Shown here: piece by piece, positions 1 to 6,079 of the stretch
Layout of the letters: each line of letters begins with the position of its first letter
How positions within the stretch are numbered: position 1 is the first letter of the stretch
NCBI GenBank assembly: GCA_003695205.1
Contig: RFIO01000562.1
Coordinates: forward strand, 1-6,079
Direction: 5' to 3'
Origin: Deltaproteobacteria bacterium
GTDB lineage: Bacteria; Desulfobacterota; Desulfuromonadia; Desulfuromonadales; Geothermobacteraceae
Length of the DNA stretch: 6,079 nucleotides
Notes under the pieces: model-generated
What the model was told of the DNA's origin: nothing
Database searches by the model: none
What the model saw: only the letters and a program-made list of their open reading frames with translations
Program-made: the position numbers and the translations under genes

Positions 1-131
1 CCGGAACGCCTCCAGATTCCATCCTTCATAGCCGTCTCCACCTTGTCTTTGAATCCTTTATTCACAGTCGAATCATTCACTTTTCGATAGTTGGCAGCCG
101 AAAAAACTTCCCGCATCCGGTTCAACATCAT
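1..131 (-). CDS. Start of an unrecognised downstream gene, cut by the window edge
   Basis: An open frame runs from tandem ATGs at 129-131 and 126-128 to base 1, giving 43 complete codons that begin MMLNRMREVFSAANYRK. A strong AAGGAGG ends 4 bases before the first ATG and 7 before the second; normal spacing favours the second, but both are in the same frame. An ATG at 133-135 abuts the ribosome site and its frame stops after 20 codons, so I rejected it. The visible peptide is charged and hydrophilic, with no signal peptide, heme motif or membrane segment, so it looks cytoplasmic. I do not recognise the family. GC is 61/131, well below the cytochrome gene, so it may have a different history or simply different codon use. 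It lies 105 bases past the cytochrome stop on the same strand, so co-transcription is possible but the intervening hairpin may limit it. Confidence 0.6.
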   Translation of the reverse strand, partial: MMLNRMREVFSAANYRKVNDSTVNKGFKDKVETAMKDGIWRRS

Positions 132-135
132 CCAT

Positions 136-142
136 CCTCCTT
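136..142 (-). promoter_or_regulatory. Shine-Dalgarno site of the downstream gene
   Basis: The minus strand reads AAGGAGG, a near-perfect match to the anti-Shine-Dalgarno of 16S rRNA. It lies 4 and 7 bases before the two in-frame ATGs of the partial gene at the left edge. It is the main reason for calling that short open frame a real gene start. Confidence 0.75.
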
Positions 143-159
143 GACGGGAAGCCGCCGGT

Positions 160-185
160 GGGCGGGAGGCCGAAGCCCCCCGCCC
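160..185 (-). terminator. UUCG-capped GC-rich hairpin after the cytochrome gene
   Basis: On the minus strand this is an 11-bp stem (GGGCGGGGGGC pairing with GCCTCCCGCCC, one G-T wobble) closed by the loop TTCG in the exceptionally stable C(UUCG)G context. It starts 51 bases past the cytochrome stop and ends 17 bases before the Shine-Dalgarno of the next gene. No T-run follows on the minus strand; the next bases are ACCGGCGG. On the plus strand the stem is followed by TTTCTGTT, a weak T-rich stretch. It may be a terminator, possibly leaky, or an mRNA 3'-end stabiliser between two cistrons. A 5-bp alternative stem at 152-165 overlaps it. The hairpin is clear; its function is inference. Confidence 0.6.
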
Positions 186-236
186 TTTCTGTTGGCATAT
201 CTTCCCAAGCTGCTCGGGTCGCATCCGATCCGCTCC

Positions 237-3200
237 TTACTTGGGAACCTGGGTATGGCAGGCGTTACAGCTGATGCCGGTGGTACCCCAGGTGGCCACG
301 TTGCCGTTGTGGCAGGCCACGGTACAGTTCTTGGTGCCGCCGTTCCACATGGTGGCGGTATTGAGCGGCGGACTCACCTTGGTGGCGTCGTGCGAGGTCG
401 AGCCGGCCTTGTAGCCGTTGACGCGCTGCCAGTTGTTGTCCAGCTCGGGTTCCGTGGCGGTGAAGTCGCGCACCTGCGCCTTGGAACGCAACGGATCGGT
501 CGGAGCGAAGTCGACATCCTTGGCGCCGTTGACATGCTTTGTCTTGTCGAGATCGGCGCTGGTGATCACCGTCTTGTCGGTGGCGGATCCGCCACTGCCA
601 TGGCAGCTGACGCAGGCGGTGTTGTTGCCGTTGTACCACTGGCTGACCGTACCGTTGTGGCACAGTGCGCAGGTGATGGTAATGGCGGTAGTGACATCCC
701 CGTGACCGGCGCCGGTGGCCCCGGCGTCAGTTATCAGGCCAGTGGTGCCGCTGTAGATGTCGTCGTAGTGGATGCCGACAACGTGCTTCCCGTGGCTGCC
801 TGTGGTCGGCTGGTTGCCGTGGCAGTTCTGGCAGTAGTCACCGTTGGGGTTGCTGAAGCTGCCGGTCAGGAAGTCGGGCGATGCACCGGGTGTTTCACCA
901 TCGCCGTGGCAGTAGACCTCCGAGCAGACCCCGCCCGAATAGCCGGCGGTGGCACCGTTGAGGGCCTTGATGGTCGCCGGCGCCGTGGTCGGGTCGAGCA
1001 GGACGTCGAGGGTATTGTTCTGGTGATAGGTGCCCTCGTCGGTCGGGTGACAGACGCCGCAGCCGTAGTTGTAGTTGCCCGCCTGGGTCGAAATGGCGGT
1101 ACTGCCGTAGGCGGTGGCGGCAGAGCTGACATGCTTGGCGTGAGCGCCCGTCCGGTTGTTGAACGTGTAACCAAGGATCGTGTTGCTGTTGGCGCTGCCG
1201 CCGGTGGCCAGGTGACAGCTGTTGCAGCTGGCGCCCGGACCGTTGAGCAGGTCTTCGGGGAAGATGGTCGAGGCGCCCGGACCGCGGGTCGGCGTAGTGC
1301 TGCCGTGGCAGGCGGTCACCGAACAGGTACCGGCCGTGGCGTTGTAGCTCATGGCGGTGTTGTCGTTGACCTGAACATTGCCGTCCTCGTGCATGGTGGC
1401 GAAGTCATAGGGAGCGTCGGGCGCCACGTGGCACTGGGTACAGTCGGTATGGGTGCCGTCGTTGATCTTCGGCAGGTTGTGATCGACGCTCATGCCGGCG
1501 CGCCAGTTGCCGAGCTGACCGTGGCAGACATCGCAGCGGGCCGAGCCGAGGGTGGTCGCGGTGGAATCGGCCGCGGTGCTCCAGAGGCGCTGCCACTGTC
1601 CGACACCGGCAAGGGCGTCACTGTGGCAGTTGGCGGCGCAGGAGTCGCTGGTTCCGACGGCGGCCTGGGTGAAGGAGGCAAGGTTGCCGCTGGCGGTGAT
1701 GCCGCGATCATCGTTGGCGCCGCTGTCGACCACAAAGGTGCCGTTCATGTGGGTATTGCCGGCGCCGTTGCCCTGGGCCGGCATGGCATTGTGACACTCT
1801 GTACATCCGGTACCGAGAGTGTCGTCGTGGGCGGTCACACCGCCGGCCGTGACGGTATGCAGGCCGGTGGTCGGGTTGGCGCCCGCGCCGCCAGGGGTGT
1901 GGCACATGGTACAGGTGCTGGTGCCGGCATCGTACCAGCCGTAGGTGTTATCGGTCGTAGTCTTGCCGTTGTGGCAGTTGACGCTGGAGCAGGTGTCGGC
2001 AACGGCGTTGTAGCTGGCGTTGTCGGCAGCACCATCCCACAACTGGGCCATACTGTTGACCTCGGCCGGCAGATTGGCCGGGTTGCCGTGGTCGGCATCG
2101 CCGCCCGGGTTGGTGTGACAGAAGGCGCACAGGGTCTTCTGCTTGCTGTCCGAGGCAGGATCGTCAAGCAGCTGGGCCAGGGTCTGGCCGTACTGGCGCA
2201 GGCTGAGCTGCTCCATGTGCTTGACGTGACGGCCGGCGGTGTTTTCGGCGTTGGCGTTGCTGCCGTCCGGCCAGTAGTTGCTGGCCACGGCGCCGGAGGT
2301 GCCGCCACCGTGGCAGCCGTTGCAGCCGCTCGGCTTGAAGGCCGGCGTGTCGGTGTGCTTGTGGCAGTCGGTGCAGACGCCACTGTTGTGCGTGGTCTCG
2401 TTGGTGGTGGTGTTGAAGTGGTCCACGCTGGCCGGGTCGTGACAGACCTGGCAGACGCCATTGTTGGAAGCATTGGCGTAGCTGGCACGGGCGGTTCGGT
2501 CGGCGAATCCGGTGACGGCCTTGCCCTGGATGGTGCTGCTGATCATGGCATCCTGACCGGCCGCGTCGCCATGCGGGTTGTGGCAATAGTTGCAGTAGAG
2601 ACCGGAGTCGCTGCTGCCCGGAGGCGTGCCACCGCCGGTGTCGTAGTGACCGTTCATGCTGGTGCCATGGCAGCTGTTACACCAGGCGTTTCGCTGGGCA
2701 ATGGTGTCGTAGTTGTTGCTGCTCAGCACCTTGAGCCGGTTGCCGTCACCGAGGGTGCCGGTGATGTGGTCGGTGCTGTTGTCGTGGCAGTCGGTACATG
2801 CCTGGCTGGCCGGTGCGCCGCCGTGGCCGTTGGCAAAACTGGTGGCGCGATCCGGAGCGGTCACGCCCGTGCCGTCAGCCTTGCTGTTGGCCGGAGTGCC
2901 GTCGTGGCAGCTTTCGCAGGCCAGGCGGGCGATGGTGTCCCACTGGGTCTTGGCCGTATCGGCGTCGGTCGAGCCGCCGTGACAGGTATCGCAGACAGTC
3001 ACCCGACCGGCACCGGTGTCAGTGTTGATGTCGCCGGCGTTGGTGCTGGTACCGTCGTTGAAGTTGATAACCCCGTTGATATGGGTCGGCTGGCCGGCCA
3101 TGTTGAGCCCGGCCTGGGTAGTGCTGCTGTTAGCCTGGTGGCAGTCGCCGCAGGTCCAGGTCTGCACGCCGTCATGCGGACCGTAGAGGTTGGCGTTGCC

Positions 3201-6079
3201 GAGGTGCGTGGCATGCCGTCCGGTGGCCGGCGGATCGGTGTGACAGGTCTGGCAGTCGGTCGTGATCGCCGTACCCCAGGTATAGGTCGCTACCGGTGCG
3301 CCGCCCTGGCCGTTGTTGTGGCAGGCGCTGGTGCCGCAGGTGCCGAACCGGCTGGCCGGTGCGGCGGCGCTGTTGGGCAGGCCAACATCGCCGGAGTACT
3401 GGGCGTTGCCGGTACCGGTACCGGAGATCACCGAACCACCGAACTGGACCTGGCCGTTGACCGTAGTCGGTCCGGTGGAGGCGATGAAGTGAGCGTTGCT
3501 GACATTGTTCGGGTGGCAGCGGTCGCAGTTGATGGTCAGACCGAACTTGGCGGTGGCCTCGAGGTGGCGCTGGTGGCTGCCGGTGGTCATGACCGCAACC
3601 GTGCCATCGTCACCGTGGCAGAAGGCGCAGCCGTTGCCATTGGCGACATCCCAGTCGGCACTGGTGCCATTATCAGACGGATCGTGGCACATGACGTTTG
3701 AGCAGGTATTGCCCGCGTCATTGGTCACGGACGAATTGGTCCAGGTGTTGCCACCGGAGGCATTCCAGGCCGAATCGTCGACATTGACATCCTGGCCACT
3801 GGGGTTGAGGTAATCCTTGCCACGGCTCTGGAGCCCTTCACCATCGACGATACCCGGAGTCCCATCCCAGTCCTTGGCATGGTTGTGGGTAAGCGGGTGA
3901 GTACCGGCGGCGTCGACGCTACCATGGCAGTCGGTACAGGTCATTCCGTTGTCGGTGACGTGTTTGGTGTGGCGCTGGTCTGCCGGCGGATAGGCGTGGC
4001 AGGCATCGCAGTTCAGGCCGTCGACGTCGGACCAGTTGCCGTCGCCAGCCGTACTGCTGTGGCAGGCATTGGCACAGGTAGTGTTGGAGATGCCCGCCAC
4101 GAGGTCAATGGAACCATTGCCGTGGGCAGGATCGCCACCACCGGACAGGCCGTAGCTGTTGACGGCGGAGCCGTGACAGATGACGCACTCGGAACGGTCG
4201 GCCTGAATACTCGGGCTGATGTTGATATGGGCGGCATGAACCGCTCCGGCGGAACTGAGATCACCGTGGCAGTCGGCGCAACCGGCAGGAGCGGACCACT
4301 GACGGGTCTGGGTTGTTCCATGACAGCTCGTTGCCGCGCAGGTCGAAGGATTGGCGGCACTGTCGTAGGTAAACGCGACGTTGGTGCCGCTGTACGGAGT
4401 CGCGGCCCCGCCGGGGACAACATCCGTCTCAACCGAGTTGAGGTGCTTGCCCGCCGTCTTGATGGTCAGGCCACCAGGATTGACGGTGTCGACGTGGCAG
4501 CTGGCGCACTCGAGCCCGTTTGTGAACCGACTGGAAACCCAGTGTCCCGTATGATCACCGCGGCTGGGCACGGGATCGGCGCCACCGTTGGAGCTGTGAC
4601 AGATAACGCAGTCATCCTTGCTGTTGTCACCCCAGGCGGGAGTTTCCACCTCGGTGTTGTTGTTGTGGTGGCAGGTCAGCGTAAAGCAGGTTGTCGGCGA
4701 CTGGGTGCCGTAGCCCATGGCGTTCTGGAAATCGATCTGACCGTCACGATGGGCGGTGTTGGTACCACCGGCCGTTTCATCAACATGGCACTGGAAGCAG
4801 TCGATGTTGTCGCCGATGACGCCGGCGTTATTGACATGCCGCTGGTGGCTGCCACTGGCCATCGGGCTGCCGGAGGGCACATCGCCGTTGTGGCAGAGCA
4901 GGCAGCTGGCAGTCGATACGGTCCAGGTAGCGCTGTGGCCGTCGTTGCTCGGGTTGTGGCAGGCCACGTTGGAACAGGTCGGGTTACCCGGATCGGGGTC
5001 GGTACCGACGGTGGCATCGATGGCGGCCTCGTCCTGCAGGGCCTGGGCACGACCCTTGATGGCCACGGCATCCTTGACACCGGAATCGGTGGTGATATGG
5101 GTCCGCTTGGCGGCGGTGTCGCCCGTATTGTCTGCGTGACAGTCGGTACAGACTGCACTTGCGTCAAAGTGTTTGTTGTGAGTTCCGGTCAGGGCTGTAA
5201 CACCGACATTGCCCGCCGAGGTCGGGGTCGCCGAATAGTAATGGCAGGCATCGCAACCAATAGTGGTATCAGTCCACTTGGCTGTCTTGCCGGACGGCCC
5301 CTGGTGGCAGGCGTTGCTGCAGGTCTTGGCAACCGGGTCCCAACCAACAGCAGCGGTCAGCTGGGAATCACGACCGGACGCGGAGCTGTGGTTCAGGCCA
5401 CTGCCCTGGTCAGCAATGGGGTCGTAGGTGTACTGCAAAGTGCCGGTGCCATCGCCGGGGCCGCTGTAGACATCGGTATGACACACATCACATTCGGTGG
5501 CATCGAATGCCGCGTTGTCCTTGTCACTGGTCTGGAATGTCGTATGAGCGAGATGCGCACCGGTATTCGGCGCATTGGAGCTACCGTTACCGTGGCAATC
5601 ATTGCAGGCCGTACCTGCGCCTGGCTGGAAAGCGGTTGTGGCATCGTGGTTATGACAGGCGATACACGGGCTGGCACCATTATGGGCCGTCTCATCCAGG
5701 GACCGGTTGTAGTGATTGATGGCGCCGCCGGTACCATCATTCGGGTCATGGCAGACCTGACAAATGCCGCTGAAGCCCGCATTCTGGTAGCTGGCCTTGC
5801 TGGTTCGGTCGGTGAAACCGGTCACCGTAGTAGGCGCTTTATTCCCGGCCGGGCCAACACTGGAAAGAACCATCGCGTCGAAACCTGCACCGACCCCTTC
5901 GCCGTGCGGTTCGTGGCAATAGGCGCAGGAATTGGCGTCGGTACTTGCACCACCGGCATTGGCGCTATTGGCGTAATGGACCGTTTTGGTAGTGTGACAG
6001 CTCTGGCAGAACGCGTCATTGGCCGAAGCGCCGCCGGACAGCTGCAGGTCACCAGAGGTGGCGTCAAAGTGCTTACCGC
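237..6079 (-). CDS. Giant multiheme c-type cytochrome with at least 51 heme sites, N-terminus outside the window
   Basis: Predicted electron-transfer protein carrying covalently bound c-hemes, matured outside the cytoplasm. The frame is open from the window edge to the TAA at 237-239, giving 1946 residues. The ATG at 5871-5873 is internal: upstream codons hold CQSCH (residue 24) and CAYCHEPHG (51), and the segment around that Met matches an internal repeat ('QDAMISS' and 'FDAMVLS'). I count 39 CX2CH, 8 CX4CH and 4 CX3CH, about one per 38 residues, with no cysteine elsewhere. Eleven HxxH pairs could supply distal heme ligands. Linkers are rich in Gly, Asn, Asp, Thr and Ser, as in extracellular cytochromes. 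No membrane segment or anchor is visible; the C-terminus ends CNACHTQVPK. The CX4CH...CX2CH pairs fit the Geobacter CxxxxCH...CXXCH motif domain family. Export signal, full length and true heme total cannot be seen. Cytochrome identity is near certain; a specific role such as extracellular metal reduction is inference. Confidence 0.97.
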   Translation of the reverse strand, partial: GKHFDATSGDLQLSGGASANDAFCQSCHTTKTVHYANSANAGGASTDANSCAYCHEPHGEGVGAGFDAMVLSSVGPAGNKAPTTVTGFTDRTSKASYQNAGFSGICQVCHDPNDGTGGAINHYNRSLDETAHNGASPCIACHNHDATTAFQPGAGTACNDCHGNGSSNAPNTGAHLAHTTFQTSDKDNAAFDATECDVCHTDVYSGPGDGTGTLQYTYDPIADQGSGLNHSSASGRDSQLTAAVGWDPVAKTCSNACHQGPSGKTAKWTDTTIGCDACHYYSATPTSAGNVGVTALTGTHNKHFDASAVCTDCHADNTGDTAAKRTHITTDSGVKDAVAIKGRAQALQDEAAIDATVGTDPDPGNPTCSNVACHNPSNDGHSATWTVSTASCLLCHNGDVPSGSPMASGSHQRHVNNAGVIGDNIDCFQCHVDETAGGTNTAHRDGQIDFQNAMGYGTQSPTTCFTLTCHHNNNTEVETPAWGDNSKDDCVICHSSNGGADPVPSRGDHTGHWVSSRFTNGLECASCHVDTVNPGGLTIKTAGKHLNSVETDVVPGGAATPYSGTNVAFTYDSAANPSTCAATSCHGTTQTRQWSAPAGCADCHGDLSSAGAVHAAHINISPSIQADRSECVICHGSAVNSYGLSGGGDPAHGNGSIDLVAGISNTTCANACHSSTAGDGNWSDVDGLNCDACHAYPPADQRHTKHVTDNGMTCTDCHGSVDAAGTHPLTHNHAKDWDGTPGIVDGEGLQSRGKDYLNPSGQDVNVDDSAWNASGGNTWTNSSVTNDAGNTCSNVMCHDPSDNGTSADWDVANGNGCAFCHGDDGTVAVMTTGSHQRHLEATAKFGLTINCDRCHPNNVSNAHFIASTGPTTVNGQVQFGGSVISGTGTGNAQYSGDVGLPNSAAAPASRFGTCGTSACHNNGQGGAPVATYTWGTAITTDCQTCHTDPPATGRHATHLGNANLYGPHDGVQTWTCGDCHQANSSTTQAGLNMAGQPTHINGVINFNDGTSTNAGDINTDTGAGRVTVCDTCHGGSTDADTAKTQWDTIARLACESCHDGTPANSKADGTGVTAPDRATSFANGHGGAPASQACTDCHDNSTDHITGTLGDGNRLKVLSSNNYDTIAQRNAWCNSCHGTSMNGHYDTGGGTPPGSSDSGLYCNYCHNPHGDAAGQDAMISSTIQGKAVTGFADRTARASYANASNNGVCQVCHDPASVDHFNTTTNETTHNSGVCTDCHKHTDTPAFKPSGCNGCHGGGTSGAVASNYWPDGSNANAENTAGRHVKHMEQLSLRQYGQTLAQLLDDPASDSKQKTLCAFCHTNPGGDADHGNPANLPAEVNSMAQLWDGAADNASYNAVADTCSSVNCHNGKTTTDNTYGWYDAGTSTCTMCHTPGGAGANPTTGLHTVTAGGVTAHDDTLGTGCTECHNAMPAQGNGAGNTHMNGTFVVDSGANDDRGITASGNLASFTQAAVGTSDSCAANCHSDALAGVGQWQRLWSTAADSTATTLGSARCDVCHGQLGNWRAGMSVDHNLPKINDGTHTDCTQCHVAPDAPYDFATMHEDGNVQVNDNTAMSYNATAGTCSVTACHGSTTPTRGPGASTIFPEDLLNGPGASCNSCHLATGGSANSNTILGYTFNNRTGAHAKHVSSAATAYGSTAISTQAGNYNYGCGVCHPTDEGTYHQNNTLDVLLDPTTAPATIKALNGATAGYSGGVCSEVYCHGDGETPGASPDFLTGSFSNPNGDYCQNCHGNQPTTGSHGKHVVGIHYDDIYSGTTGLITDAGATGAGHGDVTTAITITCALCHNGTVSQWYNGNNTACVSCHGSGGSATDKTVITSADLDKTKHVNGAKDVDFAPTDPLRSKAQVRDFTATEPELDNNWQRVNGYKAGSTSHDATKVSPPLNTATMWNGGTKNCTVACHNGNVATWGTTGISCNACHTQVPK
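255..1991 (-). repeat. Triheme units I-L plus terminal two-heme unit M
   Basis: By base: I 1791-1991, J 1428-1640, K 1047-1325, L 657-926, M 255-326. By residue: I 1363-1429, J 1480-1550, K 1585-1677, L 1718-1807, M 1918-1941. First sites are CSSVNCH, CAANCH, CSVTACH, CSEVYCH and CTVACH, so I, K and L are CX4CH while J and M are CX3CH. These units are longer and more diverged than A-H: K and L have 90-93 residues between the outer ends of their heme sites, and I and J lack HxxH (K has HAKH, L has HGKH). A lone CVSCH (1822) follows L. Unit M keeps only the first two hemes and the Trp, then the protein ends five residues after its last His. Confidence 0.85.
327..599 (-). other. Heme-free segment near the C-terminus of the cytochrome
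   Basis: Residues 1827-1917 hold no CXnCH motif over 91 residues, the longest heme-free stretch visible in the protein; other gaps are about 75 residues or less. It is richer in charged residues than the rest, with stretches such as SADLDKTKHVNGAKDVDF and DPLRSKAQVRDFTATEPEL. The KHVNGAKDVDF part resembles the H..G.(I/V).F element that follows other triheme units. It could be a spacer, a folded non-heme domain or a docking surface; I cannot assign a fold. Confidence 0.6.
2115..2681 (-). repeat. Six-heme block, copy 2, with doubled-CXXCH domain
   Basis: Residues 1133-1321 repeat the order of copy 1: CNSCH 1133, CNYCH 1162, CQVCH 1209, CTDCH 1235, CNGCH 1252 and CAFCH 1317. Matching landmarks are CNYCHNPHG, QDAMISS, TGFADRT, ASYANA, CQVCHDP, ETTHN, AFKPSGCNGCHG and HVKH. 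The first cysteines of the two copies lie 1109 codons apart. This copy is 12 residues longer, the largest visible insertion lying between the fifth and sixth hemes, and it precedes units I-M. It therefore divides the visible protein into two similarly organised super-repeats. Confidence 0.85.
2784..5321 (-). repeat. Array of eight triheme units (A-H)
   Basis: Each unit reads C(X2-4)CH, about 10-25 residues usually with a Trp, CX2CH, usually HxxH, then CX2CH. Between units there is often a conserved H..G.(I/V).F stretch. By base: A 5136-5321, B 4785-4976, C 4494-4688, D 4173-4340, E 3924-4076, F 3513-3704, G 3138-3338, H 2784-2993. By residue: A 253-314, B 368-431, C 464-528, D 580-635, E 668-718, F 792-855, G 914-980, H 1029-1098. 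The first heme site is CX4CH in B, C, D, F and G, CX3CH in A and E, and CX2CH in H. HxxH pairs are HNKH, HQRH, HTGH, HAAH, HTKH, HQRH and HATH in A to G; H lacks one. The CX4CH...CX2CH half matches the Geobacter motif domain named in the cytochrome entry. Confidence 0.88.
5478..6008 (-). repeat. Six-heme block, copy 1, with doubled-CXXCH domain
   Basis: Residues 24-200 of the cytochrome hold six CX2CH sites: CQSCH 24, CAYCH 51, CQVCH 106, CIACH 138, CNDCH 158 and CDVCH 196. The first two form a doubled-CXXCH domain ending CAYCHEPHG. Landmarks shared with copy 2 are the DAM after the PHG site, TGFTDRT, ASYQNA, CQVCHDP, an ETAHN-type stretch, an AF.P segment before CN.CHG, and an HxxH pair (HLAH) before the last heme. 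Unlike the triheme units it contains no CX3CH or CX4CH site. It precedes units A-H. Confidence 0.85.

Noticed and set aside
133..135. ATG directly after AAGGAGG as start of the downstream gene
   Set aside because: There is no spacing from the ribosome site and its frame stops after 20 codons; the ATGs at 129-131 and 126-128 have normal spacing and an open frame.
141..3701. A plus-strand open frame of 1186 codons starting TTG, opposite the cytochrome
   Set aside because: Its codons are exactly aligned with the cytochrome codons, so stops would need TTA, CTA or TCA in the sense gene, which are rarely used; the frame finally ends where the sense gene uses TCA for Ser. The product is a featureless Val/Ala/Gly-rich string, while the minus strand has dozens of heme motifs. 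No ribosome site or plausible start was seen.
4527..4559. An RGD tripeptide (SRGDH) in the cytochrome
   Set aside because: A three-residue match inside the HxxH linker of unit C has no supporting context for adhesion and is expected by chance.
5871..5873. ATG as the start of the cytochrome
   Set aside because: The frame is open upstream to the window edge with two more heme sites, no signal peptide follows this Met, and the Met is part of a repeated segment (DAM after the CH.PHG site).
255..6008. Regularly spaced plus-strand words such as GTGGCAGTCGGTACAGG, suggestive of a CRISPR or satellite repeat
   Set aside because: They are the reverse complement of codons for CXXCH heme sites, differ between copies, are irregularly spaced and keep the reading frame. 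They are protein repeats, not a DNA array.
1..6079. tRNA, rRNA, insertion sequence or recombination sites
   Set aside because: I saw no tRNA-like cloverleaf, rRNA segment, transposase fragment or terminal inverted repeat; the only intergenic DNA is the short gap at 132-236.

Overview
The window is dominated by one very large minus-strand gene for a secreted-type multiheme c-type cytochrome. Its reading frame is open from the right edge (6079) to a TAA stop at 237-239. The first in-frame ATG (5871-5873) is not the real start: the same frame continues upstream for 68 more complete codons that hold two further heme sites, so the N-terminus lies outside the window. The visible 1946 residues contain 51 heme-attachment motifs: 39 CX2CH, 8 CX4CH and 4 CX3CH. 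Every one of the 102 cysteines belongs to a motif. Residue numbers below count from the first complete codon at the right edge (6075-6077 = residue 1).

The organism is probably a metal- or electrode-reducing bacterium of the Desulfuromonadota (Geobacter/Desulfuromonas type). Repeated pairs of CX4CH followed by CX2CH are the hallmark of the family known as the Geobacter CxxxxCH...CXXCH motif domain, and 'CxxCHxPHG' pairs are the known doubled-CXXCH domain. The GC content of the gene is high (34/60 and 45/60 in two lines counted by hand). The taxonomic placement is inference.

The protein is modular. From the N-terminal side it reads: six-heme block 1 (5478-6008); eight triheme units A-H (2784-5321); six-heme block 2 (2115-2681), a diverged copy of block 1; four full triheme units I-L; a lone heme; a 91-residue heme-free segment (327-599); and a final two-heme unit M (255-326) that runs straight into the stop. 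A full unit has the plan C(X2-4)CH, usually a Trp, CX2CH, usually HxxH, CX2CH. Units A-C resemble E-G in order, which suggests growth by segmental duplication.

Downstream on the same strand is a 105-base gap with an 11-bp, UUCG-capped hairpin (160-185). A strong Shine-Dalgarno (136-142) then precedes the first 43 codons of an unrecognised gene that leaves the window at base 1. That gene start has much lower GC (61/131). No gene is supported on the plus strand; the very long plus-strand open frame over the cytochrome is a codon-bias artefact. The cytochrome would be heme-loaded outside the cytoplasm and would serve as a long electron-conducting chain in the envelope or outside the cell, but the window shows no partner genes.
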